Part shown: one piece after another, positions 55,952-63,979 of the stretch
How positions within the stretch are numbered: position 1 is the stretch's first letter
Layout: each line of letters opens with the position of its first letter
Assembly (NCBI RefSeq): GCF_014252455.1
Contig: NZ_CP060245.1
Location: 260,190-324,189, forward strand
Length of the DNA stretch: 64,000 bases
Reading direction: 5' to 3'
Source: Blattabacterium cuenoti
GTDB lineage: Bacteria > Bacteroidota > Bacteroidia > Flavobacteriales > Blattabacteriaceae
Notes under the pieces: generated by a model
Seen by the model: the letters and a program-made list of their open reading frames with translations, nothing else
What the model was told of the DNA's origin: nothing
The model's database searches: none
Translations under genes and position numbers: made by a program

Positions 55952-56055
55952 TTTAGTGTTTTTTTATTTTTTCTAATTTAGTGTTTTTTTATTTTTTCTA
56001 ATTTAGTGTTTTTTTATTTTTTCTAATTTAGTGTTTTTTTATTTTTTCTAATTTT
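55952..56055. repeat. 25-bp tandem repeat, about four copies, spanning the metG stop codon
   Basis: The unit GTGTTTTTTTATTTTTTCTA followed by ATTTA repeats with period 25 (copies begin at 55956, 55981, 56006 and 56031); the first three are identical and the last differs at its end, where it enters the metG coding region. The unit contains the metG stop and its last codons (KIKKH), so the array looks like repeated duplication of the metG 3' end. It fills the gap between metG and the lipoprotein gene. Unit length is not a multiple of three. Confidence 0.95.
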
Positions 56056-57710
56056 TTCAATTGTTTTTCAACACTTACATTTGTTATTTTTTGAAATAAT
56101 AATATAGATTTTCCTAATACATGTCCTGGAGATAAAATTTCTTCTTTTATTTGGTTCCAAAAAAAAGTTTTTAAACGAAGCATTTTTAATAATTTTTTTG
56201 CCGTATGAGGAAGAAATGGCTCTGATAATTGCGCTAACATACCAACAATTTGTAAAGATACATAAAGAATAGTATCTAATCGTTTTTCCTTATAGTTCAT
56301 TTTCCAAGGTTCTTCCGAAGTTAAATACTTATTTCCAATTCTAGCTAAATCCATAAAACATCCTAAAGCCTCACGAAATCGAAATGATTCGATTAATTTA
56401 CCTATATTTTTTGGATATTTTTTTAGATTTTTTAAAATCTCTCTCTCTCTCATAGAGAATATACCAGGATTTGGAATAATTCCATTATGATATTTTTTAA
56501 TTAAAGTTATACTACGATTTACGAAATTTCCTAATATAGCTACTAATTCCGTATTATTTTTTCTTTGAAAATCTTTCCAATGAAAATTATTATCTTTTTT
56601 TTCTGGCATGTTAGATATAAGAATAAAGCGAAGTGTATCCTGTTGATTTGGAAAATCCTCTAAATATTCATGAATCCAGACACCCCAATTTTTGGAAGTA
56701 GAAATTTTATCATTTTCTAAATTGAGGAATTCATTAGCAAGGACCTTATCCGGTAAAATATATCCCATATTAGACGCTTTAAGTATAACTGGAAAAATAA
56801 TGCAATGAAATACAATATTATCTTTTCCTATAAATTGAATTAATTTTGTTTTTTTATTTTTCCAATAAGGTTTCCAGTCTTTTTTTTTACGTTTTGCCCA
56901 TTCTATAGTAGAGGAAATATATCCTATGGGAGCCTCAAACCATACATATAAAACTTTTCCTATTTCTTCCGGAATAGGTACACCCCAATTCAGATCTCTT
57001 GTTATAGCACGAGGTTTTAATCCTTTCTTTAACCAAGATTTTGCTTGTCCATAAACATTCACTTTCCAATCTTTTTTATGATCCGTTAAAATCCATTTTT
57101 CTAAAAAATTTTGATATTCATTTAAAGGTAAATACCAATGTTTAGTTTTTTTTAAAATAGGAATGCTTCCACTTATAGTAGATCTTGGTTGTATTAAATC
57201 TTCAGGACTTAATGAAGACCCACAATTTTCACATTGATCTCCATAAGCTTCCTTATTTTTACAATTGGGACATATTCCTGATATATATCTATCCGATAAA
57301 AATTGTTTATATTCTTGGTCATAATATTGTTTAGAAACTTTTTCAAAAATTTTTTTTTCTTTATAAAGCTTTTTAAAAAAAGAAGTAGAAATTTTTTTAT
57401 GAATTAATGTAGAAGTTCTGGAATAGTGATCAAAATGAATACCAAAATTAGTAAAACAATCTTTAATCAAGAAATGATATTTATTGACGATTTCTTGTGG
57501 AGTCTTATTTTCCTTTTTAGCTTTTATAGTAATAGGAACACCATGTTCATCAGACCCACATATAAAAAGTACCTGAATCTCCTGATTCTTTCTTCTAAGA
57601 TAACGAACAAAAATATCTGCAGGTAAATAAACACCGGATAAATGCCCTATATGTATGGGGCCATTTGCATATGGCAAAGCAGCAGTGACTGTGTATTTAT
57701 TATTTTTCAT
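56028..57710 (-). CDS. metG: methionyl-tRNA synthetase, short form
   Basis: Class I synthetase. Starts YTVTAALPYANGPIHIGHLSGVYLPADIF with the HIGH motif. The zinc-binding knuckles are CPNCKNKEAYGDQCENC, and the KMSKS motif is changed to DKISTSKNWG (about 333-342), as in many MetRS. The alpha-helical anticodon domain reaches about residue 530. The enzyme ends at 560 residues with LEKIKKH; flavobacterial relatives are commonly near 690 with a C-terminal EMAP/Trbp111-like tRNA-binding domain, which is absent here. Loss of this domain is tolerated in several reduced genomes. The 3' end lies in the 25-bp repeat. Confidence 0.95.
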   Translation of the reverse strand: MKNNKYTVTAALPYANGPIHIGHLSGVYLPADIFVRYLRRKNQEIQVLFICGSDEHGVPITIKAKKENKTPQEIVNKYHFLIKDCFTNFGIHFDHYSRTSTLIHKKISTSFFKKLYKEKKIFEKVSKQYYDQEYKQFLSDRYISGICPNCKNKEAYGDQCENCGSSLSPEDLIQPRSTISGSIPILKKTKHWYLPLNEYQNFLEKWILTDHKKDWKVNVYGQAKSWLKKGLKPRAITRDLNWGVPIPEEIGKVLYVWFEAPIGYISSTIEWAKRKKKDWKPYWKNKKTKLIQFIGKDNIVFHCIIFPVILKASNMGYILPDKVLANEFLNLENDKISTSKNWGVWIHEYLEDFPNQQDTLRFILISNMPEKKDNNFHWKDFQRKNNTELVAILGNFVNRSITLIKKYHNGIIPNPGIFSMREREILKNLKKYPKNIGKLIESFRFREALGCFMDLARIGNKYLTSEEPWKMNYKEKRLDTILYVSLQIVGMLAQLSEPFLPHTAKKLLKMLRLKTFFWNQIKEEILSPGHVLGKSILLFQKITNVSVEKQLKKLEKIKKH

Positions 57711-57823
57711 AGAGTATTATAATATTATCAATACCGATTGAATAGTCATCCAAAATTATTATTAGCTTTATTTTATAAAATAATAAATAATAAATTTATC
57801 CTAAAAATTATTCTCTTTTTCAT

Positions 57824-58756
57824 ATGAAAAAAAAATTATTTTTAATAGATGCCTATACGATCCTTTACCAAGGATATTATGCTTTAATCAAAAAACCTCT
57901 TTTTACTTCCAATGGACTAAATACTTCTCCTATCATAAATTTTACCTATTTTTTGATTCATACCTTGAATGAAGAAAAACCCTCCTATATGTCCGTTATT
58001 TTTGATCATTCTCAAAAAAATACTTTTCGTAAAAAAGAATATCATCCATATAAAGCTAATAGAAAAAAAACACCCAAAGATATTTATATTTCTATTCCTT
58101 ATATTAAAAAAATTTTAAAATCTTTTAAAATTTCTTTTTTTCATGCAAAAGAGGGATATGAAGCTGATGATCTTATTGGTACCATAGCAAAAAAAGCAGA
58201 AAAAAAAGGATATATAATTTATATTATTTCTTTAGATAAAGATTTTTTCCAACTTATTACAAAAAACATACAAATTTACAGACCTCCTTTTAAAGGAAAT
58301 CCTAAAAAAATATTAGGAATTGATGAAATAAAAGAAAAATTTGGAATAAATAAACCTAAACAAATTATAGATTTATGGAGTATGATGGGAGATTCTTCTG
58401 ATAATATTCCAGGATTACCAGGAATAGGAGAAAAAAATGCTATAAAATTTATTAAAAAGTATGGAAGTATTGAAAATTTTTTAAAATCTACCCATGATCT
58501 TAGTGGAAAGATGAAAAAAAATATTGAAAAAAATAAAGAATTAGGTTTTTTATCGAAAAGATTAGCTACTATTGTGACAAATATTCCATTAGTATCTTTT
58601 CAAGAAAAAAAATTTTATATCAAAACCCCCCAATGGAATTCCATAAAAAAAATATTTTGTCAACTTGAATTTAAAAGATTATTAAAAAGTGCCTACAAAT
58701 ATTTTATTTACAAGAAAAAAGAAAATGCAAATACTAAATGGGATAATAAAAATTAG
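57824..58756 (+). CDS. polA: 5'-3' exonuclease domain of DNA polymerase I (exonuclease-only PolA)
   Basis: 310 residues match only the N-terminal nuclease of PolA: KLFLIDAYTILYQGYYAL (DAY metal site), VIFDHSQKNTFRKKEYHPYKANR, EGYEADDLIGTIAKKA (acidic cluster), ISLDKDFFQLI, and the helix-hairpin-helix GDSSDNIPGLPGIGEKNAIKFIKKYG. The usual proofreading and polymerase domains (another ~600 residues) are absent; the frame ends in a lysine-rich tail and meets the convergent nadD with a 4-base overlap. It would remove RNA primers as a flap nuclease. Buchnera carries a similarly reduced polA, from memory. Gap filling would need another polymerase. Confidence 0.92.
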   Translation: MKKKLFLIDAYTILYQGYYALIKKPLFTSNGLNTSPIINFTYFLIHTLNEEKPSYMSVIFDHSQKNTFRKKEYHPYKANRKKTPKDIYISIPYIKKILKSFKISFFHAKEGYEADDLIGTIAKKAEKKGYIIYIISLDKDFFQLITKNIQIYRPPFKGNPKKILGIDEIKEKFGINKPKQIIDLWSMMGDSSDNIPGLPGIGEKNAIKFIKKYGSIENFLKSTHDLSGKMKKNIEKNKELGFLSKRLATIVTNIPLVSFQEKKFYIKTPQWNSIKKIFCQLEFKRLLKSAYKYFIYKKKENANTKWDNKN

Positions 58757-59321
58757 AAATTATAAATTTTTTTTTTCATATAGTTCCAAACTTCTGGGTG
58801 AAGGAAAGGTTTCATATTTTTTCCTTTTTTAATATTATTTCTAATAAAAGAAGAAGATATTTCAATAATTGGCGCTTTCAAAAAATATATTTTTTCATTT
58901 TTTAAAAAAGGGAGATATAAATCCCCCATACGGGGATAGACAAAAATATCATATTTATTTAAAATAATTTGATAATTTTTCCATTTATTTAAAGAATAGA
59001 GAGAATCTCTTCCTATAATAAGAGTAAATTTATATTTAGGATATTTTTTCTCTATCATATTCAGTGTATGAATGGTATAAGAAGGATAATATCCAGATTC
59101 TATGTCTAAAACACTCATTTTTTCATAACCTTCAATGGCTATACGAACCATTTTCATTCTATGAACATAATCTATAAGATTCTTTTTTTTTTAAATGGAT
59201 TTTGTGGAGATACCACAAACCAAATATAATCGATATCTAAAAATTCTACTATATGATTAGTAAGGATAACATGTCCTAAATGAATAGGATTAAATGATCC
59301 AAAATAAAGCCCTATTTTCAT
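58753..59321 (-). pseudogene. nadD: nicotinate-nucleotide adenylyltransferase, interrupted by a frameshift in an A10 tract
   Basis: Two frames make one NadD. The first starts at 59321: MKIGLYFGSFNPIHLGHVIL has the HxGH nucleotidyltransferase motif, then FVVSPQNPFKKK, ending at TAG (59172-59174). The second continues IDYVHRMKMVRIAIEGYEKMS, then PSYTIHTLNMIEKKYP, TLIIGRDSL and EISSSFIRNNI (the ISSTxIR motif). They meet at ten A (plus-strand T at 59183-59192); 11 or 8 A would restore about 190 codons. Both halves keep every family motif, which argues against long-standing inactivation. NadD makes NaAD (and NAD in some relatives). Polymerase slippage could give some functional mRNA. A 4-base overlap with polA is seen at the 3' end. 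Confidence 0.88.
59183..59192 (-). repeat. poly(A)10 frameshift site in nadD
   Basis: The coding strand reads CCATTT, ten A, GAATCTTATAG. As written, the frame ends at TAG four codons after the run; one extra A gives NPFKKKKNLIDYVHRMKMV, joining the conserved C-terminal half. Confidence 0.9.
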
Positions 59322-59325
59322 AATA

Positions 59326-59359
59326 AAAAAAAATACCGAGGAGTAAACTCGATATTTTT
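59326..59359 (-). terminator. intrinsic terminator after the porin gene, possibly bidirectional
   Basis: The arms AAAAATACCGAG and CTCGATATTTTT enclose GAGTAAA, with one C/A mismatch. The stem sits 13 bases past the porin stop on the minus strand, and its A/T arms supply a U tract in either direction. It separates the porin from nadD. Confidence 0.65.
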
Positions 59360-59371
59360 ATAATGATTAAT

Positions 59372-60508
59372 TTAAAATAATTTAACACGATAACTTAATC
59401 CAAAAGAAAAATTATGATCATTCTTATTTTTTTGTTTCATGAAATATAGATAGTATACATTATTTTGTTGATAAATAAAATATAAACGTAGATCATCATA
59501 ATGTTTGATCGGTCTATATTCTATTCCACCAGAATAATTATAGGATTTTTTGAATGATTTATTTTTTTCCATTACATTAAGTTCTTTATATATACCTATT
59601 TCATACATTCCTTTTGCAAATAAATACCATTGAGGCAGAATGTTATATTTCAATTTTAGAAAATAATTTCCATATTTTACAGAAGCTAAATTCAATGAAC
59701 GAAAAATTTTTGTTATTTCACCATTTTTTTCTATATCTTCATCACTGAATATGTAATCCGCTTCTATAGAAATAGGTTTTAAATCTAATTTACTACCCAA
59801 TGCTAATAATTTCCAAAATTTTTCTTTATCCTTTTCTTGAAAAATAGAATAAGACCATCTATTTTTTAGATGTTTTTTGAAAAAATCACCATTCCAATTA
59901 ATAGAATATCCTATAGGAGGATAACTGATTTTTTTTTCTGTTGTGTTAGACTGGAATTGTTTAGTATAAATGTTATTTACAATTTGAAATTGAATTTCAT
60001 GATTTTTTTTTGGAGTATATATAAAATTGATTCCAATAGGATTTTCCTTTTTCAATACATCTGTATATGTATATGGAGGGTATACATGAAAATCTCCACC
60101 AGAATATTCCATACTTCCAAAAGAAAAAGGTTGTTTTCCTATTAATAAATATAATTGATCATGAAACTTATATTTCAAATAAGCTACATCATTTATTATA
60201 GTCGAATGATCCATTTTAGGATCTTCATCATCTTTTGGTTTCATTTGTTGGACAAAACGATAACTGATCTTTTCATTCGCTTTTCCTCTAAGATCGAATT
60301 TTAAAGAATCTGTAGAAAAAAGTGGTCCAGAAAAAACATTTTTTTCCACTATATTATGATGAATATTACTTATAAAATCTATGTACATATTGATTTTTCT
60401 ATGGGGGGGGGGGTCCTTATACAATATTTCTCCTTGATTTATTTCGCTATGCAAAGGATAAAAAAATCCTAAAAAAAGAAAAAGATAGATTAACGTTTTT
60501 TTTTTCAT
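59372..60508 (-). CDS. outer-membrane porin (phosphate-selective porin O/P-like)
   Basis: A 378-residue beta-barrel protein with signal peptide MKKKTLIYLFLFLGFFYPLHS and a C-terminal aromatic residue (VKLF) needed for barrel assembly. Barrel strands alternate throughout; FDLRGKANEKISYRFVQQM, LIGKQPFSFGSMEYSGG and IGINFIYTPKKN resemble the O/P porin group of Bacteroidota. It should allow diffusion of small solutes through the outer membrane; the phosphate preference is uncertain. Near the mature N-terminus the codons for DPPPH contain a run of 11 C. There is a terminator-like hairpin after the stop. It is divergent from ftsK. Confidence 0.82.
   Translation of the reverse strand: MKKKTLIYLFLFLGFFYPLHSEINQGEILYKDPPPHRKINMYIDFISNIHHNIVEKNVFSGPLFSTDSLKFDLRGKANEKISYRFVQQMKPKDDEDPKMDHSTIINDVAYLKYKFHDQLYLLIGKQPFSFGSMEYSGGDFHVYPPYTYTDVLKKENPIGINFIYTPKKNHEIQFQIVNNIYTKQFQSNTTEKKISYPPIGYSINWNGDFFKKHLKNRWSYSIFQEKDKEKFWKLLALGSKLDLKPISIEADYIFSDEDIEKNGEITKIFRSLNLASVKYGNYFLKLKYNILPQWYLFAKGMYEIGIYKELNVMEKNKSFKKSYNYSGGIEYRPIKHYDDLRLYFIYQQNNVYYLYFMKQKNKNDHNFSFGLSYRVKLF
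60403..60413 (-). repeat. C11 homopolymer in the porin coding sequence
   Basis: Eleven consecutive G on the plus strand (C on the coding strand) encode the Pro run in ILYKDPPPHRKI, about codons 32-36. The frame is open at this length, and a change of one or two bases would stop translation soon after. Such a run is extraordinary in DNA this poor in G+C. Confidence 0.95.
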
Positions 60509-60598
60509 TTTTTTTTATTTAAAAAATACGGACTATAATATATATAAATTTTATAAAAACTTGGATAGTTCATTAAATTAATCATACATGTATGAAGT

Positions 60599-62533
60599 AT
60601 GAAGAAAAAAATTGAAATTAAAACTAAAAATATGTATAAGAATTTTCAAAAAAAAAATCCTAAAATGATAAAAACTATTTTTGGATTATTTTTATTAGGA
60701 AATAGCATTTTCTTATTTTTAAGTTTTTATTCTTTTATATTTCATTGGAAAAATGATCAAAGTCAACTATATTCAATTTTTGATAAAGAAATCATAGCAG
60801 AAAATTTACTTGGAAAAATGGGTGCAGCTGTTTCTCACTATTTTATACACGGTGGGATAGGTCTTAGTGCTTTTTTTTTACCCATATCATTATTTTTAAT
60901 GGGATTAAGAATTTTTTTTGTAAAAAAAAAAATCCTAAAAAATAGTTATCAATATATAATATATCAATTGTTATTTTTCAGTATCTGGATTCCAATAACC
61001 TTTTATTTAATTTTTCCTAAAAAAGGAATATTGAGTGGTATTGTAGGTTTTGAAATTGGAAATTTTTTGATCAGTTTATTTGGTAAAGTAGGACTAGGAA
61101 TACTATTAATTATCAGTATTTTTCTTTACTTTATCCTACTATTTAGTAGCATAAAAACAAAAAAAATAAAAAATGGGATAAAAAAAAAAATACCTTCTTG
61201 CAATGAAGAAATCAATGCCATATTGAAATTATGTTATAATATGGTAAAAAAATATTTTTTTAAAAAAAAAACACATTATATTGATGAAAAGATTACATTT
61301 TTAAAAAAAAAACCCATAATAAATCCCATAATAAATCCTACTTATTCCCTTAAAAGTAATAATAACAATGAAGATTTTTCCTATATGGAGGAAAAATATT
61401 TAGAAAAAAATAAAAAAAAAATTATTAAAATTCTAAATTTTTACAAAATAAAAGTATATAATATAAAGGCTACTATAGGCCCTACTATCACTTTATACGA
61501 AATATTTCCTAATGTAGGAGTACGCGTTTCTAAAATAAAAAATTTGGAAAATGAAATTGCTTTAAACTTATCGGCTTTAAGTATAAGAATTATAGCTCCT
61601 ATTCCTGGTAAAGGATCTATTGGAATCGAAATTCCAAATCATCACCATACCATCGTATATATGAAAAATATTCTTGAATCGGAAAAAATTTTTAAAAAAA
61701 GTCATCAAATGGAATTACCCATTTCATTAGGAAAAACTGTATTTAATGAAATTTTTATGATAGATTTGGCAAAAATGCCACATTTGCTTATAGCGGGATC
61801 TACTGGACAAGGAAAATCCGTAGGATTAAATTCTATGATTGTATTCTTGTTATATAACAAAAATTCAGAAGAGATCAAATTTATTTTAATTGATCCAAAA
61901 AAAGTAGAATTTTCTATATATAATAAAATTTCAAAATCTTATTTTGCGCTTCTACCTAATTATATAGATCCTATCATTACTCATTTACATGAAGTAATAG
62001 ATGTATTAAATTCTTTATGTAAAGAGATGGATAACCGATATGTTATTTTGAAAAAAGCTATGGTAAGAAATATTCAAGAATATAATATAAAATATGAAAA
62101 AAAATATCATTTACCATATATAATCTTAATTATTGATGAATTTGCAGATTTAAGCCTTTCTTTTAAAAAAAAAGAAATAGAAATATATATTACCCGTTTA
62201 TCACAATTATCCCGTGCTGTTGGCATTCATTTAATTATTGCTACACAACGTCCATCAGTAAATGTCATTACTGGATTAATTAAATCAAATTTTACCGCAA
62301 GAGTTTCCTTTAAAGTAAGTTCTAAAATAGATTCTATAACTATCCTAGACTCTACAGGAGCGGAAAAATTGATTGGTAGAGGAGATTCTTTATTTTATAA
62401 TAAAAATGAATTAATACGGTTACAATGTCCTTTTATAGATATAAATGATATTCAAAAAATTATTAATTTTTATGGACAAAATAATTTTACAAAAAAAAAA
62501 TACTTTTTTTTACCGGAACCAGATGCTAAATGA
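60599..62533 (+). CDS. ftsK: DNA translocase FtsK/SpoIIIE, lacking the gamma domain
   Basis: A 644-residue septal motor. Four to five N-terminal membrane helices (about 24-185) are followed by a short basic linker, the alpha region (IKATIGPTITLYEIFPNVGVRVSKI) and the beta RecA-like motor with Walker A LIAGSTGQGKSVGLNSM, Walker B LPYIILIIDEFADL and RLSQLSRAVGIHLIIATQRPSVNVITGLIKSNF. The protein stops at FLPEPDAK, directly after the motor. The winged-helix gamma domain that recognises KOPS and activates XerCD is missing, and the next gene overlaps here. A perfect 12-base tandem duplication (about 61314-61337) encodes PIINPIIN in the linker. Confidence 0.94.
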   Translation: MKKKIEIKTKNMYKNFQKKNPKMIKTIFGLFLLGNSIFLFLSFYSFIFHWKNDQSQLYSIFDKEIIAENLLGKMGAAVSHYFIHGGIGLSAFFLPISLFLMGLRIFFVKKKILKNSYQYIIYQLLFFSIWIPITFYLIFPKKGILSGIVGFEIGNFLISLFGKVGLGILLIISIFLYFILLFSSIKTKKIKNGIKKKIPSCNEEINAILKLCYNMVKKYFFKKKTHYIDEKITFLKKKPIINPIINPTYSLKSNNNNEDFSYMEEKYLEKNKKKIIKILNFYKIKVYNIKATIGPTITLYEIFPNVGVRVSKIKNLENEIALNLSALSIRIIAPIPGKGSIGIEIPNHHHTIVYMKNILESEKIFKKSHQMELPISLGKTVFNEIFMIDLAKMPHLLIAGSTGQGKSVGLNSMIVFLLYNKNSEEIKFILIDPKKVEFSIYNKISKSYFALLPNYIDPIITHLHEVIDVLNSLCKEMDNRYVILKKAMVRNIQEYNIKYEKKYHLPYIILIIDEFADLSLSFKKKEIEIYITRLSQLSRAVGIHLIIATQRPSVNVITGLIKSNFTARVSFKVSSKIDSITILDSTGAEKLIGRGDSLFYNKNELIRLQCPFIDINDIQKIINFYGQNNFTKKKYFFLPEPDAK

Positions 62534-62550
62534 GGAAAATACTTAAATAT

Positions 62551-63858
62551 ATGCTAAAAATAAAAAAACTGGATCTATACATAATTCGTTTATTTATAGT
62601 TCCTTTTTTAGTCATTTTTTTTTCTGTTTTTTTTATATTAATTATTCAATTTTTTTGGAGTAAAATGGATGAATTGACAGGGAAAAATATTAATATTTTC
62701 ATTATAATAAAATTTATATTTTATTTTGGAATTTCTATTATCCCTTTAGTCATGCCTATTTCTATTTTATTGACCTCTATTATGACTTATGGATTGATTT
62801 CAGAAAATCAAGAAATGAATATAATTAAATCTTCTGGAATATCCCTTTTTCGCATCATGAAACCTATTTTCCTTATAACATTATTATTATCCGTAGGGTT
62901 ATATTTTTTTTCTGATTTTGCTATTCCAAAAGCAAAAAAAAAAGCCAAACAATTAGGATATCAAATTACCTTAGCTCTTCCATCTTTAAAATTAAAGGAA
63001 GGTATGTTTGTAAATATTTTTCCAAATTTTTTTATAAAAATAGATAAAAAATCAGGCCCAAATGGAAATTATCTTGATAATATATTCATTTTTTTTTATG
63101 GAAAAGATTTATTGATTAATACTATTTTTTCTAAAAATGGTATTTTAATCCCCAATAAAAAGGATGGATCTTTTATCATTAAACTAATGAATGGTTTTTT
63201 TTATAGTGAAAGTGTAACTACAAAAAAAACATTTTCCTATCAAATGATACATTTTGATACTTTTATTCAATATTTTAAAATTCCTTTCATGGAAGAAAAA
63301 ATAAGAAATTTAGATTATTATGATTATTATAAAACCTTTAATACAAAAAAACTAATCGAACAAATACATTTTTTAAAAAAAGAAAAAAAACAATTGTCTT
63401 ATAAATTTAAGAAAGAAAATTATGATTTTTTTTTTACTATTTACAATACTCCTAATAGGAGTAGGAATAGATACAGAAAAATCATAGATCATTTATCCTT
63501 TTTAATAAAAAAATTAAAATTTCAAAAAAAATTGATACAAGATAAAAAAAGAACTTTAGCAAAAATTCAATTAGAATTACAAAATAAATTTACATTCCCA
63601 GTAACATGCATTATCATGTTTCTTACTGGAGCCCCAATAGGGGCTATGATCAAAAAAGGAGGAATAGGTATTTCAAGTATAATGGCAATAACTTTATTCC
63701 TCATTTATTATATTTTACTGACCATTACACAACATAAAGGAGAAAAAGCGGAAATATGTCCATGGATAAGTGCATGGATCCCAAATTTAATTTTTTTTCC
63801 AATAAGTATATGGATTACTTATAAAACTGGAATGGATGATTTTTATAAAAAATCCTAA
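62551..63858 (+). CDS. LptF/LptG family lipopolysaccharide export permease
   Basis: A 435-residue membrane protein of the YjgP/YjgQ family with six helices: three N-terminal (about 8-125, containing IIPLVMPISILLTSIMTYGLISENQEMNIIKSSGISLFRIM), a large periplasmic beta-jellyroll, then three C-terminal (FPVTCIIMFLTGAPIGAMIKKGGIGISS...). LptF/LptG with LptB2C extract LPS from the inner membrane. The ATG at 62551 (MLKIKKLDLYIIRLF) matches the family start; an ATG at 62530 would overlap ftsK by 4 bases. The periplasmic part contains a Lys-rich coiled stretch (about 270-345). Which of the two permeases it is cannot be told. Confidence 0.9.
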   Translation: MLKIKKLDLYIIRLFIVPFLVIFFSVFFILIIQFFWSKMDELTGKNINIFIIIKFIFYFGISIIPLVMPISILLTSIMTYGLISENQEMNIIKSSGISLFRIMKPIFLITLLLSVGLYFFSDFAIPKAKKKAKQLGYQITLALPSLKLKEGMFVNIFPNFFIKIDKKSGPNGNYLDNIFIFFYGKDLLINTIFSKNGILIPNKKDGSFIIKLMNGFFYSESVTTKKTFSYQMIHFDTFIQYFKIPFMEEKIRNLDYYDYYKTFNTKKLIEQIHFLKKEKKQLSYKFKKENYDFFFTIYNTPNRSRNRYRKIIDHLSFLIKKLKFQKKLIQDKKRTLAKIQLELQNKFTFPVTCIIMFLTGAPIGAMIKKGGIGISSIMAITLFLIYYILLTITQHKGEKAEICPWISAWIPNLIFFPISIWITYKTGMDDFYKKS

Positions 63859-63905
63859 TTTTTTTATAAAAATGGTATTTTAATACCCAAATAAAAGTAT
63901 TATTG

Positions 63906-63979
63906 CGGTCTGGACGGGACTTGAACCCGCGACCCCATGCGTGACAGGCATGTATTCTAACCAACTGAACTACCAGACC
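63906..63979 (-). tRNA. tRNA-Asp (GUC)
   Basis: On the minus strand: acceptor arms GGTCTGG/CCAGACC, anticodon loop CTGTCAC giving GTC, T arm GCGGGTTCAAGTCCCGT, discriminator G. The length is 74 bases without CCA. It lies 47 bases after the convergent permease gene. Confidence 0.96.

Noticed and set aside
55952-56055. CRISPR array
   Set aside because: The repeats are directly adjacent with period 25 and no spacers, and there are no cas genes nearby; this is a tandem repeat.
57770-57800. AT palindrome between metG and polA as a terminator or operator
   Set aside because: The sequence is almost pure A/T and short palindromes are expected by chance; the two genes are divergent, so no terminator is expected there.
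61314-61337. 12-bp perfect duplication in ftsK as a mobile-element footprint
   Set aside because: It keeps the frame, encodes a repeat in a low-complexity linker and has no element next to it; simple replication slippage explains it.
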